A DNA stretch of 64,000 nt from JALSHZ01 sp964614535 (GTDB lineage Bacteria; Pseudomonadota; Gammaproteobacteria; UWMA-0217): NCBI GenBank assembly GCA_964614535.1, contig CAZTOZ010000024.1, forward strand, positions 31,011 to 95,010, read 5' to 3'. The notes beneath the pieces are model-generated. The model did no database searches. It saw only the letters and a list, made by a program, of their open reading frames with translations, and was not told the origin of the DNA. Both the position numbers and the translations under genes were made by a program. How positions within the stretch are numbered: position 1 is the first letter of the stretch; every line of letters starts with the position of its first letter. Shown in pieces: positions 53,556 through 62,691 of the stretch.

Positions 53556-54215
53556 GTGGAAGAAAGACCGACTTCTGTCTGGAGCAGTACCCGCTTCTGG
53601 CGAAAATCCGCCGGGTGGGTCACCGGGGTCAGTGCGGTATTGCTGATATGGCTCAGTGTCGACACCGTGGCCCAGATTTCGATGAGTACGAGCGCCGAGC
53701 TGGATGCGAAGCAGCCGATGCGCGTCCCTCCGGCGACGGTGATCAATCACAAGATCACCTACGAGTACGATGCCAAGCGTGGCCATGAGATCCCCATCAT
53801 CGGCGAGAAAGAGTCGTTCTTCGGTCGCAGCGACTACAGCGACGAGGAGGCGGCCGCCCTGCTGAGGCACGGCAAGCTGACGGTGCAGGCCAAAAACTGC
53901 ATGTCCTGCCACACGTTGCTCGGGAACGGCGGATATTTCGCGCCCGACCTCACCAAGGCCTGGCTCGACCCCGCCTGGAGCGACGCCGGACCCTACATGG
54001 CCATGACCGGCACACAGACGCGTGAAGAGGCGATGGCGAAGTTCCTGATGAAGCCATCCACCTTCCCGACCCATGCGCGGCGCATGCCCGAGCTCGGCAT
54101 CACCGAGGACGAGGCCAAGGCCGTCGTCGCCTTTCTCAAGCACATGGCGTCGATCGATACCAACGGTTTCCCGAGAAACTTTGCGAAAATAAATGGTGGT
54201 GTCAATGCTAAGTAA
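53556..54215 (+). CDS. norC: Nitric oxide reductase subunit C (long form)
   Basis: Membrane-anchored cytochrome c that passes electrons to NorB. One membrane helix (GWVTGVSAVLLIWLSVDTVAQI, about 20-41) and the heme site CMSCH (C115-H119) followed by TLLGNGGYFAPDLTKAW. At 219 residues it is about 70 longer than the Pseudomonas NorC, with the extra residues between the anchor and the heme (about 45-110), a form also seen in other lineages. GTG start with GAGG six bases before. Overlaps norB in reading. Confidence 0.93.
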   Translation: MEERPTSVWSSTRFWRKSAGWVTGVSAVLLIWLSVDTVAQISMSTSAELDAKQPMRVPPATVINHKITYEYDAKRGHEIPIIGEKESFFGRSDYSDEEAAALLRHGKLTVQAKNCMSCHTLLGNGGYFAPDLTKAWLDPAWSDAGPYMAMTGTQTREEAMAKFLMKPSTFPTHARRMPELGITEDEAKAVVAFLKHMASIDTNGFPRNFAKINGGVNAK

Positions 54216-55671
54216 ATACAGTGAAGTCAAATGGGAGTCGCAGAAGCTCGCAATCAACTATTTCCGCGTTGCGATCATTCTGTTCCTAGCCAACCTGCTG
54301 TTTGGCCTGCTGGCCGCCACGCAGTTTCTCTATCCGAATTTCCTGTTTGAAATTCTGGATTTCTCAGTCAACCGCACGGTGCACATCAATGCGCTGGTGG
54401 TCTGGCTGCTCTATGCGATGATCGGCTCGGTCTACTGGCTGCTGCCAGAGGAGACCGGGATCGAAACCGTTGGCATCGGCCTCGGCAAGCTGCTGTTCTA
54501 CGTTCTGACGGCCGCCATCGCTGTCGTCGTCCTGGTCTATCTGCTGGTACAGGTGGGCGCGGGCAACGAGATGTCGATCTGGCTGATCAATGAAGGGCGT
54601 GAATATCTCGAAGCACCTCGCTGGGCCGATATCGGTATCGTCGTGGTCGTACTCGGCTTTCTCGCCAACGTCTTCCTCACCGCCTTCAAGGGCCGCCGGA
54701 CCGGCATCCTCACCGTCCTGATGTTCGACCTGCTCGCCCTGGCCGGTCTCTATCTCGCCGGCATGTTCTTCACCAAGAACATCTCGATGGACCAGTTCTG
54801 GTGGTGGTGGGTCATCCACCTCTGGGTCGAAGCCACCTGGGAGGTCTATGTCGCCGCCGTCGTCGGTTGGGGACTGATCAAGACCATCGGCGCGAGCCGA
54901 AAGATCGTCGAGATGTGGATCTGGATCGAGCTGGCCATGCTGTTCGGTTCCGGCATTCTCGGCCTGGGGCACCACTACTTCTGGATCGGGACTCCCGAGT
55001 ACTGGTGGGAGATCGGCGCCCTGTTCTCCGCGCTCGAGCCGGTACCACTGATCGGCATGTTCGTCCACGTCATCTATGACTGGGGCAAGCAGTCGGCCAA
55101 ACAGCAGCCGATCGCCAACAAGCCGGCCTTCGCCTGGTTCATCGTCAACACCTTTGGCAACTTCCTCGGCGCCGGTGTCTGGGGCTTCATGCACACCCTG
55201 CCACAGATCAACATCTACACCCACGGCACGCAGTGGACACCCGCCCACGGCCACCTGGCCTTCTACGGTGCCTACGCGGCCATCCTGATCGGGATGATGT
55301 ACATCGTGGTCCAGGGCAAGTATGGCATTCAGCGGATGCGCTTCACCGCCGCCAGCAAGTGGGGTGTCGCCCTGCTGACGATCGGCGTGCTTGGCATGAC
55401 GATGGCGTTGACCATCGCCGGTTATCAGCAAAGCATGATCGAGCGGGCCGAATTCGGTTCCACCTGGCAAGGCTACTTTGCCGCCCAGAACTCCGTCTGG
55501 ATGTTGCAGGCAATGGGCTGGCGGCTGGCCATGGGGGTTGTGACGATGCTCGGCTTCATCTTCCTGTTCAAGGATCTGCTGACCATCGGACCACGCCTGA
55601 AGGCCGAAGAGGCAGCGGGCATCACCGCTGGCGACACGGCACCATCGGGTGCACAACCGGCTACCGCATGA
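54205..55671 (+). CDS. norB: Nitric oxide reductase subunit B (cNOR)
   Basis: Catalytic subunit reducing 2 NO to N2O in the inner membrane. About 12 membrane helices. Metal ligands are present in canonical positions: low-spin heme b His60 and His350, heme b3 His348, FeB His205, His256 and His257, and the FeB glutamate E209 with E213 in HLWVEATWEV. This identifies a cytochrome c-dependent cNOR rather than quinol-type or the newer Gln/Asn variants. The ATG at 54205 gives 488 residues; 54193 is an alternative four codons longer. norQ and norD, usually needed for assembly, are not in the window. Confidence 0.96.
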   Translation: MLSKYSEVKWESQKLAINYFRVAIILFLANLLFGLLAATQFLYPNFLFEILDFSVNRTVHINALVVWLLYAMIGSVYWLLPEETGIETVGIGLGKLLFYVLTAAIAVVVLVYLLVQVGAGNEMSIWLINEGREYLEAPRWADIGIVVVVLGFLANVFLTAFKGRRTGILTVLMFDLLALAGLYLAGMFFTKNISMDQFWWWWVIHLWVEATWEVYVAAVVGWGLIKTIGASRKIVEMWIWIELAMLFGSGILGLGHHYFWIGTPEYWWEIGALFSALEPVPLIGMFVHVIYDWGKQSAKQQPIANKPAFAWFIVNTFGNFLGAGVWGFMHTLPQINIYTHGTQWTPAHGHLAFYGAYAAILIGMMYIVVQGKYGIQRMRFTAASKWGVALLTIGVLGMTMALTIAGYQQSMIERAEFGSTWQGYFAAQNSVWMLQAMGWRLAMGVVTMLGFIFLFKDLLTIGPRLKAEEAAGITAGDTAPSGAQPATA

Positions 55672-55732
55672 CGTTCAACCCGGCCACGCTCTCCGGAGCG
55701 TGGCCAACCGGATTCAACAAGAGGAAACAACC

Positions 55733-55894
55733 ATGATCGAAGCATTCACCGATGTGTTCCCGAGCTTCTTCGGCACCCTCAACCGGGGACCGATGACGCT
55801 GACGATCTTTCTGCACAGCTTGATCGTGCTGCCGATGTTCTTCATCTACTTTTCGGAGAAGAAGAGGATCGCACGCGGGGAATCAGACGACTGA
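55733..55894 (+). CDS. Small single-span membrane protein between norB and nirS (53 aa)
   Basis: Not recognised. One hydrophobic segment (MTLTIFLHSLIVLPMFFIYF, about residues 21-40) and a short basic then acidic tail (SEKKRIARGESDD). GAGG precedes the ATG by eight bases, so translation is well supported. Its position in a dense respiratory operon and clear ribosome-binding site argue that it is real. Confidence 0.75.
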   Translation: MIEAFTDVFPSFFGTLNRGPMTLTIFLHSLIVLPMFFIYFSEKKRIARGESDD

Positions 55895-55909
55895 TTTCGG
55901 ACACAAAAA

Positions 55910-55933
55910 AGGGGGTGTCGTGCCGGACACCCC
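55910..55933 (+). other. Hairpin between orf53 and nirS
   Basis: Nine-pair stem GGGGGTGTC (55910-55918) / GACACCCCC (55925-55933) with a six-base loop, 50 bases before nirS. No T-run on the plus strand, so transcription probably continues; likely an mRNA stabiliser or processing stem allowing different nirS and nor levels. Confidence 0.55.
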
Positions 55934-55984
55934 CGATGAACCAACGTTTTCCGCAACACCAACAGTCCAACGAGGTAACTGAAG

Positions 55985-57667
55985 ATGGTTATGAAAAAAC
56001 CGGTGAGCAAACTGCTTGCTCTTGGCATATCGATGGTTCTCGCGAATTCTGCGTTTGCCAAGGGAGACAGTAAAGAACCCACACTGACCGATGCTGAATT
56101 GAAGGACGCGACGCAGATCTACTTCGACCGCTGCGCCGGCTGTCACGGCATGCTGCGCAAGGGCGCGCTCGGACCCAGCCTGGAGCCGAAGAAGACCAAG
56201 GCCATGGGTACCGCGGCACTCGAACATCTGATCTTCAATGGCACGCCCGGCGGCATGCCCGGCTGGGGCAAGTCGGGTGAGCTGACCAAGGCGCAGACCG
56301 CGCTGATGGCGAAGTACATCCAGATGACGCCGCCCCCGCCGCCGGAAAAAAGCATGGCGGACATGAAGAAGAGCTGGAAGGTGCTGGTGCCCGTGGACAA
56401 GCGGCCCACCAAGCCCGAAGGCAACCGTAACTGGAAGAACTACTTCGGCGTGATCCTGCGTGACGTCGGCCAGATCGCCATCGTCGACGGTGACAAGAAA
56501 GAGATCATCAGCGTCGTCGATTCGGGTTTCGCCACTCACATCCTGCGGACCTCGAAGTCGGGCCGTTACATGTACGTCATCGGCCGGGATGGCAAGGCCT
56601 CTATGATCGACCTGTGGATGAAGACGCCGCAGAACGTCGCGGAGATCCGCACCTGTAACGACGCCCGTTCCATCGACACTTCGAAATACAACGGCGAGAA
56701 AGGCAACTATGACGACAAACTGGTCGTCGTCGGCTGCTACTGGCCGCCTTCGATCGTCGTACTCGATGGCCCGACGCTGGAGCCGAAGAAGATCGTCTCC
56801 ACCGCCAGCTATACCTATGACACCGGGGAGTTCACCCGTGAAGCACGCGTGGCATCGATCGTCGCCTCCCACCACGCACCCGAATGGGTGATCAACGTCA
56901 AGGAGACCGGTCAGGTCTGGCTCTACAACTACGAGGACGTGGACAATCCGACCATCACGATGATCGACGCCGAACGCTACCTGCACGACGGCGGCTGGGA
57001 TCTGTCCAAGCGCTACTTCCTCGTTGCGGCCAACGCCCGTAACAAGGTGGCCGTGGTCGATACCGTCGAGCGCAAGCTGGCCGCCATGGTCGAGACCGGC
57101 GCCAACAAGCCCCACCCGGGTCGTGGCGTCAACGTCGACCACAAGAAGTACGGTCCCATCTGGGGCACCGGCCACATCGGCGCCAATGCCATCGTCTTCA
57201 TCGGGACCGATCCGAAGGGCCACCCCGACAATGCCTGGAAGATCGTGAAAACGACGAAGCTTCCCGGCAACGGCGGCGGCAACCTCTTCATCAAGTCGCA
57301 TCCGAACAGCAAATACATCTTTGCTGATCGCCCGGTCAACCCGGATCGTAAGCTGCAGACGCAGATCTACGTCATCGACAAGGACTCCCTCGAAGTGGTC
57401 AAGACCCTGCCGATGCCGAAGGAATTCCGTGGCGATTTCGACATCGGTGGCGGCAAGAAGGTCAAGCTTCGTGGTCCGGTACACCTGGAGTTCAATGCCG
57501 ACGGTTCCGAGCTCTGGACCTCGGTCTGGGGCCACAAGGAGGTACCGTCCGCGATCCTGGTCTACGACTCCAACACACTCAAGCTGAAGAAGATCATCAA
57601 GGACAAGCGTCTGAAGACGCCGACCGGCAAGTTCAACGTAACCAATACGATGAACGACATCTATTGA
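55985..57667 (+). CDS. nirS: Cytochrome cd1 nitrite reductase
   Basis: Periplasmic respiratory nitrite reductase, NO2- to NO. 560 residues: signal peptide (MKKPVSKLLALGISMVLANSAFA), N-terminal c domain with CAGCH (C50-H54) and the GMPGWG methionine region, then an eight-bladed d1 propeller from about residue 140. The d1-pocket histidine region (ASHHAPEW and KPHPGRG) is visible. Length and layout match Pseudomonas NirS. ATG 55985 chosen (GAGG upstream); 55991 also possible. Fits with nirDLGHJ, nirF and the nirN-like gene in the window. Confidence 0.96.
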   Translation: MVMKKPVSKLLALGISMVLANSAFAKGDSKEPTLTDAELKDATQIYFDRCAGCHGMLRKGALGPSLEPKKTKAMGTAALEHLIFNGTPGGMPGWGKSGELTKAQTALMAKYIQMTPPPPPEKSMADMKKSWKVLVPVDKRPTKPEGNRNWKNYFGVILRDVGQIAIVDGDKKEIISVVDSGFATHILRTSKSGRYMYVIGRDGKASMIDLWMKTPQNVAEIRTCNDARSIDTSKYNGEKGNYDDKLVVVGCYWPPSIVVLDGPTLEPKKIVSTASYTYDTGEFTREARVASIVASHHAPEWVINVKETGQVWLYNYEDVDNPTITMIDAERYLHDGGWDLSKRYFLVAANARNKVAVVDTVERKLAAMVETGANKPHPGRGVNVDHKKYGPIWGTGHIGANAIVFIGTDPKGHPDNAWKIVKTTKLPGNGGGNLFIKSHPNSKYIFADRPVNPDRKLQTQIYVIDKDSLEVVKTLPMPKEFRGDFDIGGGKKVKLRGPVHLEFNADGSELWTSVWGHKEVPSAILVYDSNTLKLKKIIKDKRLKTPTGKFNVTNTMNDIY

Positions 57668-57687
57668 TCATCTGAAGCAACCGCAAG

Positions 57688-57716
57688 GCCTGCCCCGGAC
57701 TGTCGCCGGGGCAGGC
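57688..57716 (+). terminator. Hairpin after nirS
   Basis: Eleven-pair perfect stem GCCTGCCCCGG (57688-57698) / CCGGGGCAGGC (57706-57716) 21 bases past the nirS stop. No T-run, so partial termination or 3'-end protection; nirN starts 160 bases later. Confidence 0.6.
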
Positions 57717-57879
57717 GATCTCCACCAACGACCAAGGGGGACCAACAAACCCAATGACGTGACTTTTCAGACGGGTCCTGAGATGCCAGGGCACGCCCGA
57801 AAGGTTACGATAGCAAGTATTCGAACACGCTCTGCTCTCGATGTAACCACAAGAATCAAACCGCACCGAGGTTATTCGC

Positions 57880-59610
57880 TTGTACTTGCCGAAACCGATC
57901 CGAATTCTGGTCCTCTCCTCCCTGCTTGGCCTGGCCTCGAGCCAGGCTCTTTCTTCCGGCATCGGCGACAGTCTCGCCATTCACCAGCTCGAAGCCACCC
58001 AGCAGGGCGAGCATCCGGTCAGTAGCGGCAAACGACTCTACGATCGACACTGCTCGGGCTGTCACCATCCCGACCGTATCGGCCACAGCGGCCCGCCGCT
58101 GTTGCCCCAGTTCCTCAAACGCAAATCGCCCAAGCAACTGGAAAAGATCATCCTCGAAGGCTTGCCGGCCACACTGATGCCACCGTTTCCCAACCTGACG
58201 GTACAGGACGCGGCGGCCATCATCGGCTATCTGGCCAAACCCGGAGAGTTCAGCTGGACACAACGGGACATCGAAGCCAGCAGGCGCCTCTTCGAGGCGA
58301 AATCGAAGGATCTTGGCATCCGGGACATTCGTAATGTCACGCCGGTGGTCGAACGGGGCGCCGACAAGGTCTGGATCATCGAAGACGACCGGATCCTGGA
58401 CAAGTTTCCGGTCGACAACGTCCATGGCGGCATCAAATACACACTACCGGACGGGGAACGCATCTTCATCCCTTCCCGTGACGGCTGGGTGACGCAATAT
58501 TCGCTGGCCGAAGGCCGACTGGTCAACCAGGTGCGCGCCTGTGTCTATCTGCGCAATATCGCCGTCTCACAGGACAACAGGCGGCTGTTTGCCACCTGCC
58601 GCCTGCCCCAGAACCTGGTGGTGCTCGACGCCGCCAGTCTCGACGTGGAACGCATCCTGCCACTGCAGGGCCGTATCAGCGCGCTCTATGACCTCTATAC
58701 CCGCGACCAGGCGTTGTTCACCTATCGCGACCGGCCGCTGCTTGGCATACTCGACACCCGCAGCCTCGATATCGACTACATCGAACTCGACGCGCCATTC
58801 GAGGACTTCTTCATCGATCCGTTCGAACACTTCATCATCGGCACCTCCCGGCACGGCAAACGACTGGAGGTATTCGATCTGGCGAAGCGAAAGATCGTCT
58901 TCAGCCACCCCATCGACAGCATGCCGCACCTCTTCTCGGCCACCTATTGGTACCAGGACGGCCACTTCTATTTCGCCACCCCCCATCTGCGCCAGTCGGC
59001 CATCACGATATGGCGGATGTACGACTGGTCGTTCGTCGAGAAGGTCGATGTCGGCGGTGACGGCTTTTTCGTCAAGACCCATCCGGCGACGCCGTGGCTC
59101 TGGGTCGACAACGGCAGCGACCAGCTGGTGCTGGTCAACAAGAAGGATTACAGCACCCGGACTCTGAGGCCGGTGAAGGGAAAGAAGTTCAACCACACCG
59201 AGTTCTCCGGTGACGGCAAGTATGCCTATCTGAGCATCTATGAGCCGGACGGCGCGCTGCTCGTCTACGACACGGCATCACTCAAGATGGTGAAGCGCTA
59301 CCCCGCCAATGTTCCGGTGGGCAAGTACAACTTCATCAACAAGAACCGGCGGTTCTACCCCGCCCTGTTCGGGCAAACCCTGTTCGAGGAGAAATGCTGG
59401 GGCTGCCACCACCAGACAGCCGAGGCCTTCGGCCCACCGTTCGCACAGATCGCCGCCAAACGCAGCGACGCGCAGATCATGGCCCATATCGCCACGCCCG
59501 ATGAGTCGGCAAAGGCGCTCGGCTACCGCCGAAACCTGATGCCCGCGTTCGATCTGACCCCCGAGCAGTTGCTCGCCATCACCGCCTATATCAAGAGTAC
59601 ACGTCAATGA
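57880..59610 (+). CDS. nirN: NirN-like d1-propeller protein with extra C-terminal cytochrome c domain
   Basis: A 576-residue periplasmic protein built like NirN: signal peptide, N-terminal c domain with CSGCH (C58-H62) and LMPPF methionine ligand, then a cd1-type beta-propeller (about 150-470). Unlike NirN (about 490 residues, one heme c) it continues into a second class-I c domain with CWGCH (C506-H510) and ligand M554 in NLMPAF. NirN forms the dihydro-to-heme d1 double bond and hands heme d1 to NirS; the extra domain may replace NirC, which is absent. TTG start, with GAGG eight bases before, is the only well-placed one. ATGA overlap with nirF. Confidence 0.85.
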   Translation: MYLPKPIRILVLSSLLGLASSQALSSGIGDSLAIHQLEATQQGEHPVSSGKRLYDRHCSGCHHPDRIGHSGPPLLPQFLKRKSPKQLEKIILEGLPATLMPPFPNLTVQDAAAIIGYLAKPGEFSWTQRDIEASRRLFEAKSKDLGIRDIRNVTPVVERGADKVWIIEDDRILDKFPVDNVHGGIKYTLPDGERIFIPSRDGWVTQYSLAEGRLVNQVRACVYLRNIAVSQDNRRLFATCRLPQNLVVLDAASLDVERILPLQGRISALYDLYTRDQALFTYRDRPLLGILDTRSLDIDYIELDAPFEDFFIDPFEHFIIGTSRHGKRLEVFDLAKRKIVFSHPIDSMPHLFSATYWYQDGHFYFATPHLRQSAITIWRMYDWSFVEKVDVGGDGFFVKTHPATPWLWVDNGSDQLVLVNKKDYSTRTLRPVKGKKFNHTEFSGDGKYAYLSIYEPDGALLVYDTASLKMVKRYPANVPVGKYNFINKNRRFYPALFGQTLFEEKCWGCHHQTAEAFGPPFAQIAAKRSDAQIMAHIATPDESAKALGYRRNLMPAFDLTPEQLLAITAYIKSTRQ

Positions 59611-60692
59611 AGAAACTGCTGCTTGCCGCCCTGTTGCTGGGCTTCGCAACACTGTCACTGGCCGCAGAAAAACTGTTCGTCATCGAACGGGAGGATTCGG
59701 CATTGGCGGTCATCGTCGGCGACCGGCTGGTCAACCGCATCCCCAATATGCGCAATTTCAATCACGCGGTCGTCAAGTTCCACCGCAACGAAGGCTTTGC
59801 CATCACCCGGGACGGCTATGTCATCAAGTTCGACCCGATCACGGAGAAGAAGCTGAAGGAATACCGGACCAGCAAGAGCGCCATCGGCTTCATCGTCACA
59901 CCGCGCTATCTGGCAATCGCCAACTACGACAACAAGACCGTCGAGATTCTCGACCACGATCTCAATCCGGTGCAGACCATCGAAACCGGCTCGAAGAACG
60001 TCGGCATCAAGCACTACAAGAACTACCTGGTCTTCGCGCTGATGGACAAAGACGCCCTCTGGGTCATGGAGGACACCACGCCAGACCAGCCGCTGCCGCA
60101 TTTCAAGCCGCACAGAAAATTCGAAAACGTCGGCGTCGCGCCTTTCGATGCAATGCTCGACGGCCACTTCTATATCGCCGGCTTCTTCAACTCACCTTTC
60201 GTCGGCGTCATCGATCTGGAGAAGATGACGTTGAGAAAACTGCCGCTCAGGCTCGGCGACAAGCAGCCGGTGCTGAAGGTACCCCATTTCGGCTTCTGGA
60301 GCCTGAGCGGTGACAAGAAATTCATTCCCGCCGTCGGCGACAACAAGGTCTTTGTCTTTGGCAAGGATTTCAAGTACATCGCCAGCATCGAAACCGAGGG
60401 GCTGCCGGTATTCACCTCGTTGAGCCCCGACAAGCGATATCTTGCGGTGACCTTCAGTGGCAAGCACTTTCCAGTGGTACAGATCATCGACACCGATACG
60501 CTCCAGATCATCGAACGGCTGCAGTTCAGCGGCAAGATTCTCCATCTGCGCTGGTCGAAGGAGAAACCGTTGCTCTACCTCTCCAACAACACCGACAACA
60601 AGGTGATCGCCGTCGAGACCGGGAGCTGGACCCCACGCTTCGAGGTACCCGTGCGGCGCCCCTCCGGTATCTTCATCCACCGGGCCGAGTGA
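59607..60692 (+). CDS. nirF: Heme d1 biosynthesis protein NirF
   Basis: Periplasmic heme d1 pathway protein, a dehydrogenase-like partner of NirN. 361 residues with a signal peptide (MKKLLLAALLLGFATLSLAA, no clear lipobox) and a single cd1-type beta-propeller, lacking a heme c motif as NirF does. KPHRKFENVGVAPFDAMLDGHFYIAGFF contains the conserved central histidine. Start overlaps the preceding stop (ATGA). Order nirS-nirN-nirF differs from Pseudomonas but contents agree. Confidence 0.92.
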   Translation: MKKLLLAALLLGFATLSLAAEKLFVIEREDSALAVIVGDRLVNRIPNMRNFNHAVVKFHRNEGFAITRDGYVIKFDPITEKKLKEYRTSKSAIGFIVTPRYLAIANYDNKTVEILDHDLNPVQTIETGSKNVGIKHYKNYLVFALMDKDALWVMEDTTPDQPLPHFKPHRKFENVGVAPFDAMLDGHFYIAGFFNSPFVGVIDLEKMTLRKLPLRLGDKQPVLKVPHFGFWSLSGDKKFIPAVGDNKVFVFGKDFKYIASIETEGLPVFTSLSPDKRYLAVTFSGKHFPVVQIIDTDTLQIIERLQFSGKILHLRWSKEKPLLYLSNNTDNKVIAVETGSWTPRFEVPVRRPSGIFIHRAE

Positions 60693-60780
60693 TCCGGCCC
60701 ATGGCGTAGCCCGCGATCGACAGCAACGGCCCGCCACGCTGTTGTATGATTCGATCTCTGCGTTCGAATCCCGGGTCACC

Positions 60781-61971
60781 ATGACATCGACAGCCGACAC
60801 CACCTCGGACAACACGGGCCACCCGCTGCTCCACGCCGCTTACCGCCCGTTCTTTCTCGCGGCGACGATCCAAGGCGCGGTCATCATGCTCTTCTGGCTG
60901 ATCGACTACCTGTCGGGCTATCCGATGGCCAGTCTCTACGGTCAGAAGCAGTGGCACGCCCACGAAATGCTCCACGGTTTTGCCCTCGCCTTTGTCGCCG
61001 GCTATCTTCTCCACGCCGTTGGCAACTGGACCGGCATCGAACCACTGGGGCGGCGTACGCTGCTCGGACTGGTGCTACTCTGGCTCGGCGGTCGTTTCCT
61101 TCCCTTCTTTCCCGATCTGATCCCGCCCAGCCTCGCGGCCATGCCGGATCTGCTGTTTCCACTGCTGCTGACAGCCATCGTCGCCGCCACACTGATCGAG
61201 ACACGGAGCAGCCACGCCTATGCAGTGATCGAAGTGCTGCTCTTCACCTCAGTCGTCGCGATTGTCAATTACTGGCAGGCCGTGGGGTGGTTTGCTACGC
61301 GAGTCACCACCGACGGCACCATGCTGCTCACCCTCATTGCCCTGCTCGCCGTGCTGGCGGGGAAGCTGATACCCGGCTTCACCGAACGCACACTGGGCCT
61401 CGAGATGCGACCGGCCCGCCATGCCGCGCTGATCGAGAACACCGCCATCGGCACGATCTACGCCCTGGTGCTGATGATCCCGTTCGTCGGCCCCACCCAC
61501 TGGCTCAGCGCAGTGACCGCACTGATCGCCGCAATCGCCAACGGCCTACGGCTCAGAAGCTGGTATCTGCCCGAAATCTGGCGCGAACCGTCACTCTGGG
61601 TGCTGTATTGCGGGTATGGCTGGATCGTGCTGGGGCTGCTGATGCTGGCCGCCGGAGCAATCGGAATAACCACCCCCGAGGCGGGTTGGCACGGTCTGGG
61701 AGTGGGCGGCATCGGTCTTTTTGCTGCCGGGCTGATGACGCGGGTGGTCGATGCCAACAGAAGCCGGACACCACAGCCACCACCCGATTCATGGATCGTA
61801 ACGGGATATGTTCTGCTCAATGTCGCCGCCGGCGCGCTGGCCGTGCTGCCCTGGCTCATCGACACGCTGACATTGCGCTGGCATATCGTCGCCGGCGTCG
61901 GCTGGATACTGGCCCTGACCCTTCTGGCCTGGCGTTTCTTCGAACCGCTGGCGACGGCTCAGGACTCCTGA
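60781..61971 (+). CDS. nnrS: NnrS-family heme-copper membrane protein
   Basis: A 396-residue protein with about twelve membrane segments, NnrS family. HxxE/HGF-type pattern near residue 60 (WHAHEMLHGFALAF) and KLIPGFTERTL (residue ~200) are family markers. NnrS proteins bind heme and copper, and protect against nitrosative damage by relieving iron-NO species. The ATG at 60781 is chosen; a TTG upstream is unlikely. Tail-to-tail overlap of 13 bases with dnr. Confidence 0.92.
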   Translation: MTSTADTTSDNTGHPLLHAAYRPFFLAATIQGAVIMLFWLIDYLSGYPMASLYGQKQWHAHEMLHGFALAFVAGYLLHAVGNWTGIEPLGRRTLLGLVLLWLGGRFLPFFPDLIPPSLAAMPDLLFPLLLTAIVAATLIETRSSHAYAVIEVLLFTSVVAIVNYWQAVGWFATRVTTDGTMLLTLIALLAVLAGKLIPGFTERTLGLEMRPARHAALIENTAIGTIYALVLMIPFVGPTHWLSAVTALIAAIANGLRLRSWYLPEIWREPSLWVLYCGYGWIVLGLLMLAAGAIGITTPEAGWHGLGVGGIGLFAAGLMTRVVDANRSRTPQPPPDSWIVTGYVLLNVAAGALAVLPWLIDTLTLRWHIVAGVGWILALTLLAWRFFEPLATAQDS

Positions 61972-62636
61972 ACCAGTCGCTTGCGGTCGAGCACGGTCAG
62001 CTCCCGACCATGCACCTCGATGATCTTCTTGGCCGACAGCTGGTGCAGCACGCGGGAGAAGGACTCCGGCGCCAGATTGAGCTGCGAGGCGATGACATTC
62101 TTGTTGGCGGGAAAGGTGAACGACACCTTGCGTGGGTCGTCGCCCAACTCGTCGGCAATGAAGCGGGCCACCCGCTCGGTGGAGTTCTGCAAGCAGCAGC
62201 TCTCCAGGTCGGAGACCAGGTGGTGCAGCCGATAGCTGAGCCCGCCCAGCAAGGCGCGACAGACCCCTTTCGACTCTTCCATGGCCGAAAAAATCAGCTC
62301 GGAACTGATCTCGACCACCTCGGTCTTGACCACGGCCTGCGCAGAGACGGGGCTCGGGCGCTCGAGAAACATCAACGCCTCGCCGAAACTGCGGTCGGGG
62401 CCCACGATCTCGACCACCTTCTCGGCACCGGTCGGCGCCGTCACCACCAGCTTGATCTGACCAGACATAACCGAGTAGAGGCTGTGAACCCCCTGCCCCT
62501 GGTGGAAAATGATCTCGTTTCGACTGAGCTGCACGATACGAACACGCTCGACGAAACGATCGAGGATCGGGCCCGGCAGTTCCGTGAACAACGGGAGCCC
62601 TTGCAGATGTTGGCGGATCCGGGTCGGCTCGTTCAT
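61959..62636 (-). CDS. dnr: Dnr-type Crp/Fnr-family NO-responsive regulator
   Basis: A 225-residue Crp/Fnr protein: cyclic-nucleotide-binding-like sensor domain (about 10-125), dimerisation helix (about 125-150) and helix-turn-helix (about 175-200). The recognition helix has E191, S194, R195 (PESFSRV), the ExxSR pattern that reads TTGAT-N4-ATCAA. The N-terminal cysteines binding the FNR [4Fe-4S] cluster are missing (only Cys126, Cys147, Cys148), so it senses NO rather than oxygen, as Dnr does through heme. Candidate targets are the boxes at 49128 and 53108. Confidence 0.92.
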   Translation of the reverse strand: MNEPTRIRQHLQGLPLFTELPGPILDRFVERVRIVQLSRNEIIFHQGQGVHSLYSVMSGQIKLVVTAPTGAEKVVEIVGPDRSFGEALMFLERPSPVSAQAVVKTEVVEISSELIFSAMEESKGVCRALLGGLSYRLHHLVSDLESCCLQNSTERVARFIADELGDDPRKVSFTFPANKNVIASQLNLAPESFSRVLHQLSAKKIIEVHGRELTVLDRKRLVQES

Positions 62637-62691
62637 ACTCTGGCCATCTTCTATTTCTTAGTTATCTGCTCGGGATATAGCATAAAACCCC

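Noticed and set aside
57838..57880. Possible third Dnr box before the nirN-like gene (ATCAA at 57855)
   Set aside because: Only one half-site is present; the expected TTGAT partner four bases before it is missing.
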